A DNA stretch of 64,000 bases from Acidobacteriaceae bacterium. Its GTDB lineage: Bacteria; Acidobacteriota; Terriglobia; Terriglobales; Acidobacteriaceae. The stretch covers positions 37,818 through 101,817 of the forward strand of contig DAIDLI010000080.1 of the NCBI GenBank assembly GCA_027449545.1, in the 5' to 3' direction. Both the position numbers and the translations under genes were made by a program. This document shows positions 25,914-36,000 of this stretch, one piece after another. The notes beneath the pieces are model-generated. The model was not told where the DNA came from and did not search any database. It saw only the letters and a list, made by a program, of their open reading frames with translations. Each line of letters begins with the position of its first letter. The first letter of the stretch is position 1.

Positions 25914-26984
25914 TCATTCTGTACCCAGATAGAGAAGCTTCAGGGCATTGTCGCGGTAGAGTTTGCGCAGCACGTCATCCGGCAGAAAGACGCCATGAAT
26001 GCTCCAGCGCCCCTGGCGCGAAGCGTGCGAGGGGTAATCGAAGTACTCATCTGCAGTTTCAAGAAAGCGGTAGTAGAGGCGGTACATCTCCACCTCCGGC
26101 AGCAGATCGGTGCCAAAGATAATGCGGTCCGCGTATTTCGTCAAAAAGGTGCGCGCGGTGTAGGGTTGCCGGCCCAGTTCCGCCACGCGCGCGCTTATAT
26201 CGATGTAGAGATTGGGATGCTGGTCGAGGAGCTTGCCCACGGAAGCCAGGTCTTCACTGCCTTCGGCAAGGTGTGCGCCGACGAAGGTAGTTTTTGGATG
26301 GCGGGCAAAGACGCGATTGCGCTGCTCAAGCAACTCGGCCTTGGAGACCGGCGAGCCGTGGAAGCTCCAGTCCGGATGCGCCGCCAACTCTTCGTAGCGC
26401 TCGTTGAAGCGGTCGATGGGCCGGAAGAACGCATCGGGGTCGGCGGTGTGAAACATGACGGGGATGCCAAGCTCTGCAGCCTTGTCGAAAAGAGGCGCCC
26501 ATCGCTCATCGTCGATGCGCAGCAGAGCGCCGGAGCCGTCACGGACGCTTAACCCCAGGTCTTTCCAGAACTTGATGCCGCGGGCGCCGTGCTCCACGAG
26601 TCGCTCCAGCCGGTCGAGCGAGAGCGGAAGGAAATCGGCGCGCTCCACTCCCGACCAGTCCATCCAGCCATACGAGTGAAATCGGTCTGGTGCCGTGTGA
26701 TGAAAGCGGTCCAGGATGTCCAGAGCCGCCTGCCCGGTGTGCATGGTAATGTTGATGAGCTTTTCCACGCCGCACGTGTCCATGATGCGGAGAACATGCT
26801 CCGGCGTGAGCGAGTCGAGATGGTTGTGGTAGTCGATAACGGGGAACCGGGGATGCGTGATGGTGTGCTCGCCCACCTTGAGTTCAGTGCGCGGGGCAAA
26901 ATCACTCAGGCGTAGATCGACCTCGGCCCGGGCATTGACCATCGTGACAAACTTATCGTCTTGATTCGGAATCGAACTCGACAT
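25914..26984 (-). CDS. Amidohydrolase-2 family metal-dependent hydrolase
   Basis: The 356-residue TIM-barrel protein has no signal peptide, so it is probably cytoplasmic. Metal-binding motifs are the N-terminal VIDYHNHLDSL (HNH at about 53-55), a central MFHTADPDAFF, then TTFVGAHLAEGSEDL and a C-terminal IIFGTDLLPE Asp. PF04909 members include decarboxylases, lactonases and amide hydrolases, so the reaction cannot be assigned. It is first gene of an operon with GH20 and the SUMF1/hydrolase fusion, and divergent from the MFS transporter, with an operator-like palindrome in between. A role in processing an imported sugar derivative is inferred from context. Start ATG 26984 has GGAG seven bases upstream. 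Confidence 0.8.
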   Translation of the reverse strand: MSSSIPNQDDKFVTMVNARAEVDLRLSDFAPRTELKVGEHTITHPRFPVIDYHNHLDSLTPEHVLRIMDTCGVEKLINITMHTGQAALDILDRFHHTAPDRFHSYGWMDWSGVERADFLPLSLDRLERLVEHGARGIKFWKDLGLSVRDGSGALLRIDDERWAPLFDKAAELGIPVMFHTADPDAFFRPIDRFNERYEELAAHPDWSFHGSPVSKAELLEQRNRVFARHPKTTFVGAHLAEGSEDLASVGKLLDQHPNLYIDISARVAELGRQPYTARTFLTKYADRIIFGTDLLPEVEMYRLYYRFLETADEYFDYPSHASRQGRWSIHGVFLPDDVLRKLYRDNALKLLYLGTE

Positions 26985-27082
26985 GATGGCTCCATATGAA
27001 AATACAGAGGAGATTTAGGTAACGCCTGCGCGCATTGAGTATGCCTTGCTCGGACCCAAAACGGGTCTGCTTCTCTCGTGAC

Positions 27083-27095
27083 TTGTAGTGTACAA
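27083..27095. promoter_or_regulatory. Palindromic operator candidate between amidohydrolase and MFS genes
   Basis: TTGTAGTGTACAA is an imperfect palindrome with TTGTA/TACAA arms in the divergent intergenic region. It overlaps TACAAT (27091-27096), a possible -10 for the MFS gene. A second similar word, GTTGTACAC, lies at 27134-27142. The half-sites resemble those at 2080, 45123 and 47223. Confidence 0.4.
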
Positions 27096-27218
27096 TGCGA
27101 AAGAAAAAGAAACAAAAGATAATGCGCGAAATAGTTGTACACGATGCGCATTATCTGGGTTCTGCAGCGTGTATGCCTTCCTTGGATTACCCCGAGGCAG
27201 CGAAAGGAAATCGGCCGT

Positions 27219-29015
27219 ATGCCACCACCCAGTTCCCCGCCCGCTTCCGTTCAGGCTGTGCCCGGAACATTGCGCCGCTACAACGCGATCCTTCTGCTCG
27301 TGGCCGGGCTAGGTGGCCTGCTCTATGGCATCGACGTGGGAATCATCGGTGGAGCATTGCCCTATCTCGAAGCCACCTCAGGCCTGACCGCCGCCGAGTT
27401 ATCGGTCATTGTGGCCGCGGTGCTGCTGGGCAGTGTCTTCTCCACACTCTTCGCCGGCATTCTGGCCGACTGGATGGGACGCAAGCGGTTGATGATCCTC
27501 AGCGGTCTTACCTTTGCTTTCAGCATCCCGATCATTGCGCTCTCGCAAGGGTATGGGCCGCTGTTCTTTGGGCGGCTGCTGCAAGGCATGAGCGGTGGCC
27601 TGGTCGGTGTAGTGGTTCCGCTCTATCTTGCTGAATGCCTGTCGGCCAACAGTCGCGGTAAGGGCACGGCGATCTTTCAGTGGATGCTCACCGTTGGTAT
27701 CGTGGGTGCTGCGCTGGTGGGCATCTACTTCAGCTACCGTGTGGCCGCGGTGGCGCGGATGGACGATGCCGTATTACTCTTCCACTTCAAGGACAGCGCC
27801 TGGCGCAGCATCTTCTGGGTTTCGTTGCCGCCGGGAATTTTGTTCGTGTTGGGCAGCCTGCTGGTCAGCGAATCACCCCGTTGGCTGTTTCGCCGGGGCG
27901 CAAGGGAAAAGGCATATGCCGCTCTGCTCAAGTCGCGCACCCCTCAGCAGGCTGCGCTCGAAATCGAAGAGATGGCTGCTACGGCGCAGGCTGCGCGCAT
28001 CCAATCCGCTGGTGCACGGGGTAGCGACTCGCTGCTGCAGCGCAAATATGTGATCCCCTTCCTGCTGGCCTGCGCAATTCTATTTTGCAATACCGCCACC
28101 GGCGTCAACTCCATCATTGGCTATAACGCCGGCATCCTGCTCCAGGGCGGGTTGAATGACCTGCACGCGCACTGGGGCTATGTCATCTTCACCTCTGTTA
28201 ATTTCCTCGCTACCAGCATCGGCATGGTCCTGGTGGACCGCAAGGGGCGCCGCTTCCTCCTGGTGCTGGGCACGGCAGGTGTTGTCGTCTCGCTGCTGAG
28301 CGTAGGCCTGCTTTTCAGAACCTCCGAGAGGCATACCGTTGACTGCCGCGCCGCGGTACAAGCGATGGTGGGGCCCGGTCAGCAACTGACGATACACTTC
28401 GACCCCGCTCTGGCCAGCAAATTGCTGGCTGCGCAGAGCGTGACCAACGGCATCGAGAGCCGGCGTGCTTCACTGGCCATCATTTATTCCTATGGCGGGT
28501 TTACCGCAGCCACCGACTTCATGCGCTCCGACGATCCGGCCGCTGCCCCCATCGAGATTAACCGCGCCAGTTGTGTCCCCGCCAACAGAATCGAAGCATT
28601 TTTCAAGAATCCCTTCGCGCACCTGCGGACTGCCCGGACGGCGCCACTGAGGATAGACAAAGCGCTGGTGGGAAGCATCCCCGCACCGCGGCATGGCTGG
28701 CTGGTAGCGCTGGGCCTGTACTGCTTCATTGCCTTTTTTGCGCTGGGGCCGGGCGTGGTGGTCTGGGTGGCGCTCAGCGAATTGATGCCCACGCGTATCC
28801 GCTCGAATGGGATGAGCGTCGCATTGGTCATCAATCAAATCGTCTCTACCACGCTGGCCGGCATCTTTCTGCCCTTCGTCAGCAAGCATGGGTATTCATC
28901 GATGTTCTTCCTCTTTGCCGGATTTGCAACGGCTTACTTCCTGGTCGCTACCCTCTTTCTGCCAGAGACAAAGGGCAAAACACTCGAGGAGATCGAAGCC
29001 TATTTCGCTTCGTAG
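27219..29015 (+). CDS. MFS sugar-porter family transporter with large insertion
   Basis: The 598-residue inner-membrane permease is longer than the usual 450-500 of sugar porters. Signature motifs are present: DWMGRKR between TM2 and TM3, FFGRLLQGMSGGLVGVVVPLYLAE, SESPRWLFRRG after TM6, DRKGRRF between TM8 and TM9 and LPETKGKTLEEIE at the C-terminus. An insertion of about 125 residues (bases roughly 28315-28690) lies between TM9 and TM10, predicted extracytoplasmic, with two cysteines; a smaller one follows TM5. It probably imports the monosaccharide or small oligosaccharide released in the periplasm, likely an N-acetylhexosamine. ATG 27219 is preferred over 27135 because AAAGGAAA precedes it and the extra residues are not hydrophobic. 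Confidence 0.85.
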   Translation: MPPPSSPPASVQAVPGTLRRYNAILLLVAGLGGLLYGIDVGIIGGALPYLEATSGLTAAELSVIVAAVLLGSVFSTLFAGILADWMGRKRLMILSGLTFAFSIPIIALSQGYGPLFFGRLLQGMSGGLVGVVVPLYLAECLSANSRGKGTAIFQWMLTVGIVGAALVGIYFSYRVAAVARMDDAVLLFHFKDSAWRSIFWVSLPPGILFVLGSLLVSESPRWLFRRGAREKAYAALLKSRTPQQAALEIEEMAATAQAARIQSAGARGSDSLLQRKYVIPFLLACAILFCNTATGVNSIIGYNAGILLQGGLNDLHAHWGYVIFTSVNFLATSIGMVLVDRKGRRFLLVLGTAGVVVSLLSVGLLFRTSERHTVDCRAAVQAMVGPGQQLTIHFDPALASKLLAAQSVTNGIESRRASLAIIYSYGGFTAATDFMRSDDPAAAPIEINRASCVPANRIEAFFKNPFAHLRTARTAPLRIDKALVGSIPAPRHGWLVALGLYCFIAFFALGPGVVVWVALSELMPTRIRSNGMSVALVINQIVSTTLAGIFLPFVSKHGYSSMFFLFAGFATAYFLVATLFLPETKGKTLEEIEAYFAS

Positions 29016-29426
29016 ACGCCATGGCGATGTGTCCGGCAAACCCATACTGCATGGCGTCGGTTTTGAACTGCCGCTCTCGAACAGCATTGAATGCGGGCCT
29101 TTACTCGGGGTTGGCAAAGCGTGGGTGCGCTCTTCTCCAGACGCGGTGAGGATGCGGAAACGCTGCCCATCTATCGGGCAAGAAGCGAAGGGAAGACGCG
29201 AGCCGGGATGTCCTTGCTTTGTTCTTCTGATGACATAGCTCGGCGCTGACGGGATAGCATCAGGTTAATATCACTGGGTCCAGACGCGGAGAGCAAATCA
29301 TAGCGCCGAGCTGCTCGATCAGAGATGTTGAATTTGTACAGATCGAAACGCGCGGGCCGCAACCGACAGAATTGATGTGGGTTAAAAACGACCGGAAAAA
29401 TATATCCGGGCCCCCAAATAGTATGC
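29016..29426. other. About 410 bp intergenic before the TonB receptor 2 promoter
   Basis: No credible gene is seen. Exact 11-bp inverted arms AGCTCGGCGCT (29237-29247) and AGCGCCGAGCT (29302-29312) enclose 54 nt, which could form an extended stem-loop. Beyond this I see nothing. Confidence 0.35.
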
Positions 29427-29454
29427 TTGACAGCCTGTCTATACGTGCTATCAT
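29427..29454 (+). promoter_or_regulatory. Promoter with embedded GntR/HutC-type operator (TonB receptor 2 operon)
   Basis: TTGACA (29427-29432), a 16-bp spacer and TATCAT (29449-29454) form a near-consensus promoter. Operator core GTCTATAC (29437-29444) fits GTMTAKAC and lies at the same offset as in the two DUF4855 promoters. This promoter should drive the long operon from TonB receptor 2 onward. Confidence 0.7.
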
Positions 29455-29539
29455 TTCCGGTGAACCTCAAATAGAGCTGTGGATTGGCTTCTATTTCTCT
29501 CCCTGGGCCTTCGAGACCTTCAATTAACCGGAGGATGTG

Positions 29540-32500
29540 ATGCGACAGATCAAAATGATAAGTACGGCATGCGCGATAGTCCTATGCATGCTGCTGTGGA
29601 TGAGCGTACCTCTGCGTGGGCAGTCCACCGTGGGATCAATTCACGGTACCGTGATGGATCCTACGGGCGCAGTTCTGCGTGGTGCGCAGATCACGCTGAC
29701 CAACACCGGCACGGGATTTACCTGGAAGACCGTGGCCAACGCGAATGGAGTTTTTAATTTCCTCGACCTGCAGCCGGGTGCCTATAGCCTTCAGGTCCAG
29801 TCGTCCGGTTTTGCCACACAAACGCATAATGGCATCGTCCTCTTTGCCAATCAGGCTGTAACGGTTGACTCGCATATGGTCACATCGAAGGCTTCCACCA
29901 CTGTGGTGGTCAGCGCCGCTGCCTCCATGATCGACACGCAGAATCCAGATCTTTCCGACGCCCTGACCGGAAAGAGCCTCTTGCAGGTTCCTCTCTTGAG
30001 CCGGCAGGCCGGCGCAACCGGCATCTGGAACGACTTCTTCTTTGCGCCGGGGGCGGCGGGCCCACCGAACGGCAATACGCCGGCTATCAATGGTGCACGC
30101 CAGGAAGATACGATGGTAACCATGGATGGCATGACCGTCATGTCGACCCTTGGCGAAGAGGGCGGCACTCCGGTGCAACCCAGTGAGGAATCCATTCAGG
30201 AGATCCATACGGTCCTCGCGGACGCCCCGGCTGAGTTTTGGCGCCCTGCGGCAATCACTGTTGTGACCCGGCCCGGTGGAAACAGAATTCACGGCAGCCT
30301 CTTTGAGATGTACAACGGCAATTCCCTGAACGCAAGAAACTATTTCTCCAATACCGTCCCGTTCGCCGTCGACAATACATTTGCGGCGAGCATAAGTGGC
30401 CCAATCCTGAAAGACAAGTTATTCTACTCCGCAGACTACGAAGGCGGCCGGGATTCAGCCCATATCATCTTATCGAGCAGTGTCCCGCTTCCCACCTGGC
30501 AGCAAGGGAACTTTCAGAGCATGACCACGCCGCTCATGAATCCCTACACAGGCCAGCCCTTCCAGAACAATCAGATCACCCCGAGCATGATCAGCTCTGT
30601 CGCGCAAGATCTTCAAAAAGCATTGTATCCGTCCCCCAACTTTGGTTCGCCGGGGCAGCTGGCGGGTAACTTCCGCGATCAGATGCCCGGCCAGAACGGA
30701 TTTACCGTATATGACAGCGGAGACGGAAGCCTCCTGTACAGAATTAATGCGAGCGATTCACTCTACTTCCGGAACAGCTATCGCGAATTGCCGGTTACGA
30801 GCTTCCTGGGGCCATTGCCGGCCACCGGCAACTATATGGAACACCGCATTGCTGCAAGCGGCGTTGTCAGCGAGACGCACATCTTCTCCCCTGGGCTGCT
30901 TAACGAGCTCCGTCTCGGTTACACCGACATGAGGTTGAACTACAATATGGCGTTCCATGGTTACAACCTCCTGACGCAAGCGGGAATGCAGGGACCTTGG
31001 AATCCAGTCGTAGGAGTCAATGCGGTTCCATCAATTGGTATTGCTGGCCTCTCGGGAACGAGCGGCTTGCTCCCGGCAAATAACTATGGAGACCGCGACT
31101 ACGAATGGAATGACAATCTGACCTGGAACATCGGCAAGCATATCGTCAAAGCCGGCGTAGATGACATTTTCGATCAGATATACTTGATCTCCAATGCGGC
31201 AACGGTATTCGGTGGTTACTCCTTTAGCGGTCTGTACACCGGCAATGCCTATGCTGACTTCCTGCTCGGACTGCCTTATCAGACATCCTTAACGACCCCG
31301 GCGACCATGGGCCACATTAGAGGAACCATGCTGGGAATCTACGCGGAAGATCAATATCAGCTCAATCATCGACTGACCCTTAACTATGGCCTGCGCTACG
31401 AATTCGACAGTCCATATCATGGTGCGGGGGCATACAATGAGCTGTTCAGCTTCAATCCGAGCAACGGCGATGAGGTTGTTGCCGACCAGAACGCGCTTAA
31501 CCACATTAGCCCATACTTCCCGACGAGCGTGGTCTCGATTGAGACGGCCTCGGCGGCAGGGTATCCCTCCAATTCGCTATTGAAGAGCCATTACCTGAAT
31601 CTCTATCCGCGTGTCGGTTTTGCCTACCGTATTGCTACAAATCCAGGTACGGTTGTGCGCGGGGCTTACGGCCTGTATGCCGTGACTGAATATGCTGCCT
31701 ATGGTGTTGTGGGCATGTTGGAAGGCACTGGACCATTCAGAGGCACCGCAACTTTTACCAACAAGATCGCGAACGGAAGCGCTCTCTTCAGCTTCCCGAA
31801 TCCGTTCTTATCGACTGGTGCACTTGCCACGCAGAATGTTGCCGCAGCCGACCCGAATAATTCTGTTCCATATACCGAGCAGTGGAATGTATCGATGGAG
31901 CAGTCGTTGGGTGCGAACTATCTCGCCACCGTGGCGTATGTCGGTTCAGCGGTACGCAATTTGTGGCTTGGTTTCAACCTAGATCAACCGGCACCGAGCT
32001 CCACACCCTTCTCAACAAGCGAGCTGGCCTATCAGCAGTACCACGCCGCAACGCAGTATCAGAACGCGGGCACGGATAACTACGACGCACTAGAATTCTC
32101 CGTTCGGAAGAGCGGAGGACGGAATCTGAACTTTGATACCGGCCTCACATTTGCTCGGGACCTGACTGACGATACAGACACTGGCTCGTTTGCAGGCGCC
32201 GCCCCTGAGAATCGCTTTTGCCTCTCGTGTGAATACAGCAATAATCCAATCACGCGGCGATGGGAGTACTTCGCGACCGGCAATTATATTCTTCCCATCG
32301 ACAGAATCTCCTACTTCCAGGAGCACAGCAGCAGTTGGCTGAAGTATTTGGTCGGCGGCTGGAACGTATCTGCTGACAGCAATATCACGAGCGGCCAGTT
32401 CTTCTCGCCAACAGTATCCGGGCCGGATACGGCTAACACTGACACGTCCTTCAGCCAGCGTCCTGACCTGGTGGGAAATCCCCACGTTGCCCATCAATCC

Positions 32501-32842
32501 ATTAATAATTGGTTCAATGTCGGCGCATATGCCATTCCGGGATGCCCGGTTGCAGATCCGCTCTGCAAACATACTCCCCGCACTGATGTTGGCCGCTTTG
32601 GAAATCTGAGACCCGCAACCCTCGAAGGGCCAAAGTATGTCAACGTCGACCTCACCCTGGCAAAGAGCTTCAAGACTGAACTGGGAACGCTTTCGCTTTC
32701 GCTGGATTCGAATGATATCTTGAATCATCCGAACTTCGCATTGCCGCAAGCCAACATTGCCGCTCCCACTGCCGGATTTATCACGGGAACCGCCTTTATC
32801 GCGCAACGGCAAACAGATATCGTCGCACGCTTCGACTTTTAG
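29540..32842 (+). CDS. TonB-dependent receptor with carboxypeptidase-regulatory domain (Oar-like) 2
   Basis: The 1100-residue outer-membrane receptor has a signal peptide (MRQIKMISTACAIVLCMLLWMSVPLRGQ) and a CarboxypepD_reg domain at about 30-115 (STVGSIHGTVMDPTGAVLRGAQITLTNTGTG; FNFLDLQPGAYSLQVQSSGF). The plug contains NTPAINGARQEDTMVTMDGM and ITVVTRPGGNRIHGSLFEMYNGNSLNARNYF, and the barrel ends RQTDIVARFDF. The GTG ATG CGA CAG start region and signal peptide resemble those of DUF4855 protein 1, and the promoter carries the same operator. As first gene of an operon of glycan and amino-sugar enzymes it is the best candidate for outer-membrane glycan uptake in this locus. ATG 29540 is chosen over the track's GTG 29537 by this alignment; GGAGG lies just upstream. 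Confidence 0.88.
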   Translation: MRQIKMISTACAIVLCMLLWMSVPLRGQSTVGSIHGTVMDPTGAVLRGAQITLTNTGTGFTWKTVANANGVFNFLDLQPGAYSLQVQSSGFATQTHNGIVLFANQAVTVDSHMVTSKASTTVVVSAAASMIDTQNPDLSDALTGKSLLQVPLLSRQAGATGIWNDFFFAPGAAGPPNGNTPAINGARQEDTMVTMDGMTVMSTLGEEGGTPVQPSEESIQEIHTVLADAPAEFWRPAAITVVTRPGGNRIHGSLFEMYNGNSLNARNYFSNTVPFAVDNTFAASISGPILKDKLFYSADYEGGRDSAHIILSSSVPLPTWQQGNFQSMTTPLMNPYTGQPFQNNQITPSMISSVAQDLQKALYPSPNFGSPGQLAGNFRDQMPGQNGFTVYDSGDGSLLYRINASDSLYFRNSYRELPVTSFLGPLPATGNYMEHRIAASGVVSETHIFSPGLLNELRLGYTDMRLNYNMAFHGYNLLTQAGMQGPWNPVVGVNAVPSIGIAGLSGTSGLLPANNYGDRDYEWNDNLTWNIGKHIVKAGVDDIFDQIYLISNAATVFGGYSFSGLYTGNAYADFLLGLPYQTSLTTPATMGHIRGTMLGIYAEDQYQLNHRLTLNYGLRYEFDSPYHGAGAYNELFSFNPSNGDEVVADQNALNHISPYFPTSVVSIETASAAGYPSNSLLKSHYLNLYPRVGFAYRIATNPGTVVRGAYGLYAVTEYAAYGVVGMLEGTGPFRGTATFTNKIANGSALFSFPNPFLSTGALATQNVAAADPNNSVPYTEQWNVSMEQSLGANYLATVAYVGSAVRNLWLGFNLDQPAPSSTPFSTSELAYQQYHAATQYQNAGTDNYDALEFSVRKSGGRNLNFDTGLTFARDLTDDTDTGSFAGAAPENRFCLSCEYSNNPITRRWEYFATGNYILPIDRISYFQEHSSSWLKYLVGGWNVSADSNITSGQFFSPTVSGPDTANTDTSFSQRPDLVGNPHVAHQSINNWFNVGAYAIPGCPVADPLCKHTPRTDVGRFGNLRPATLEGPKYVNVDLTLAKSFKTELGTLSLSLDSNDILNHPNFALPQANIAAPTAGFITGTAFIAQRQTDIVARFDF

Positions 32843-32880
32843 CTGACGCCGAGCATCCTAAACGCGATTTAACCCTAGCG

Positions 32881-32915
32881 ATGATCGGCAACATTCCTGG
32901 AATGTTGCCGATCAT
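32881..32915 (+). terminator. Near-perfect 17-bp stem palindrome after TonB receptor 2
   Basis: ATGATCGGCAACATTCC, a single T, then its exact reverse complement. As RNA this would be a very stable hairpin 38 bp after the TonB stop codon. There is no T-tract, so it may stabilise the upstream mRNA or attenuate read-through rather than fully terminate; a dimeric regulator site is also possible. Confidence 0.5.
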
Positions 32916-33090
32916 TGTCGTCTGCAGAGCCAAGCGCGAGCACGCCCTGTGCCGTTATCCTTGCCTGCGATGCCTCATCTGGCTGACGGCGTCAATTTCA
33001 GCTCGGCGGGCAGTCGTCTGTAACTCTGCCTCATGCATGCGTTGTTGAGAGAAGCCAGACTTCTCTCTGTGCGCTCTTGGATCAAGGTGA

Positions 33091-36000
33091 ATGGACTCCC
33101 AAATGATGAATAACCACGATCATTCACGCCGCGACCTGTTGTCATTCTTGGGACTGAGCGCCGTATCCGCATTTCTCCCCGTTGCGGCGCACGGAACCGG
33201 GGCGGATCCTCTCGATGGCTATCCGGATGATATTCCCCACACAATTGCACAGCTTCCATGGCCGATCGAGTTAGGCAACCACCGGATTCGCATCCACGTC
33301 GAGAGTCGTGCAGAGGCCGTTGGTGTCTATATTCCCTGGCGGAGAATTGACGCGAATCCACAAGAAAAGGCAATTCTCATCACCGATACAGAGGGGAATC
33401 TGATCGAGAACGCGTCCGCACTTCAGGTGCGGCCGGACGCTGGAGTGATTCTGTTTGAGGCAAACCATGCGGGGGACTACTTCGTCTATTACCTTCCTCA
33501 CGCCGCCCCCAAGAATGAAACTCAACTCAGGAAACAGATGGGAACCTATCGGGCGCCGGAGCAGACAGGGGACGCCTCCTGGAGGCGCCGCTTTGCGGCC
33601 ACCAGGTTTGGGTACCCAGGCAAGCAATGGGAGAGCCTTCCCAAGGCGAGCGTCATCGAATTTCAGGCGCGAACCGCTCATGACTCCTTTTGGCCCATGG
33701 AAGTCGCCGCGACCGATGACGAAGTAAAGATGCTTTGCGCAAAATCCTCAGACCCGGTGCTGGTGTTTACGGAGAATCGCGAGCATCCCATCAAGATGCT
33801 CGACAAGTTGCCCTACCGATGGATTCAGCGAGGCCCGCAGCATAAATTCAGTGCCCAAGCATTTCGTGGCGAATTCTATGTTTTTCAGTTGGCATTCTAT
33901 GGCAATGCACAAGTGCTCAAGTCGTCCGTCCGAATATCCCTGGCCTTTGATGGATTAAACGGCGAAGGAGGACAAGTTCCCCCCTCCGCGTGGTGGAGCA
34001 GCCGGAGTGCCGGGACATCGCATGAGGAGCCAGTCAAGGTGACCGCCGGCCAGTTGCAGGTTCTTTGGTGCGGTGTGCAGGTTCCGCTAGAAGCCGCCCC
34101 GGGGAAATACGTTGGCGAGATTAATGTGAAATTCGGCAAGATTGGCGCGGCGGCCATAGCATTTGAAATGGAGGTCAACGAGCAGTTTCTACGTGCTGGT
34201 GGTGACGACCAGCCGTGGCGTCTCTCACGCTTAAAATGGCTGGACTCCACCATTGGCACAGAGGACACTGTCACTCCGCCCTACACGCCAGTTCAGGTGC
34301 AGGGGCACAATGTAACTGTTTTGGGTCGCGCGTTAGAGATAGGGCAGACCGGGCTACCTGTCAGCGTCAAATCCAATGGGCAGGAGATCCTGGACGCGCC
34401 GGTTTCGCTCAACATTTATAAGCGCTCAAAAGCCGTTCAGTGGAAGGGCACTTGTAAGCGGGACGCCGCTGAACCTGCGAAGGCGAGCTTTCGTTCTGAA
34501 GGGCAAGGAGATGGTTATGATGTGCGAGTGCAAAGCACGATCGAATTTGATGGTGCTTTCCTGTGCGAGGTGACGCTGACCAGTAAGCGACATCAGACGA
34601 TCTCCGACATCGCGCTGGAGATTCCGTATATCAAGGCTCGGGTGCCCTACTCTGTTGGTATGGGTCTGCCTGGTGGAGAACGTCCCCAGAAGTGGCGATG
34701 GAACTGGTCGGAACAACCAGAATTCTGGAAGGAGCAGGGTATCGATCTCGGCTTCTTTTGCTGGCTTGGGAGCGTGCAGGGTGGTCTCTATTGCCGTCTG
34801 AAATCGCCGCTCGGCGACTGGCAGAACAATAATCGCGGCAACGTAAGCATTCAAGAGACGCAGAGCCAAGTCTTGCTGCGGATCAGTTGTGGGCCGCGGA
34901 CGCTAAAAGCCCGTGAAGTGGTGCATCTGAAATTCCACCTCCTTCCGACACCCGTGAAGCCGCTCAACAAAGATCACTGGCAATATCGCTATGCGCATGT
35001 CTATGAACCTGCCACCGAGGCGCAGAGCCAGGGAGCCACTGTGATTAATGTGCACCACGGCATGCTGCCCAACTGTTACATTAACTATCCATTTTTGAAT
35101 ATGGATTTGTTGGTCCCATATGTGGAGTCCGCTCATGCGCTGGAGATAAAGCTCAAGCTGTACTACACCATGCGGGAACTTACCACGCGGCTTCCTGAGT
35201 TATGGGCTTTCCGCAGCTTGGGCAATGAGATCTATGTGGGTCCGGGGGTTCGAGGCATGGGGGATCAGGCAGCGAACTTCTGGGTGCAGGAGCATATTAG
35301 AGTCAACTATTCGTCTGGTTGGGTTCAGCCTCTTCCCTTCGGAGAGATCGATACATCTCTGCGCATAGATTCCAAGTCTCGGCTGGCAAATTTTTATCTC
35401 GAAGGCCTGCGCTGGCTGGTGGAAGTGCCAAAGATCGACGGGCTCTATCTGGACGAAATCGGATACGGACGCGGCACGCTGCAGCGTGTGCGACGGGTGC
35501 TCGACCAGCGAGCAGGAACCATGATTGATATGCATGCCAATCATCAGGTGTGGTCATGTAATTGCCCGATTGGTTACTACATGGAGCATCTTCCCTACAT
35601 CAACCGTTTGTGGCTGGGAGAAGCCTTCAATCCGGACTCCCCACCGGATTTCTGGCTTATCGAGATGTCCGGCTTGCCATTTGGTCTGAGTTCGGACATG
35701 CTGGAGCGGCCTAATCCATGGCGAGGCATGCTCTTTGGCATGACAGGCCGAGCGCATTATGCCGGCTCGAAAGGCGCCAATCCGACGCCGATCTGGAAGC
35801 TATGGGAGAGCTTTGGGATTCAGGACGCCACGATGATTGGCTGGTGGGATCAGGAAAAGCTTGTCGATACAAATCGGAAGGATGTTCTGGCGACCGCCTA
35901 CCAGAAAGACGGCAAATGCCTGATTGCCATGGCAAGTTGGGCGAAAGGCACAGTCGCTGTGCGTCTGGAGATCAACTGGAAGCTGCTGGGCTTCGAGAAA

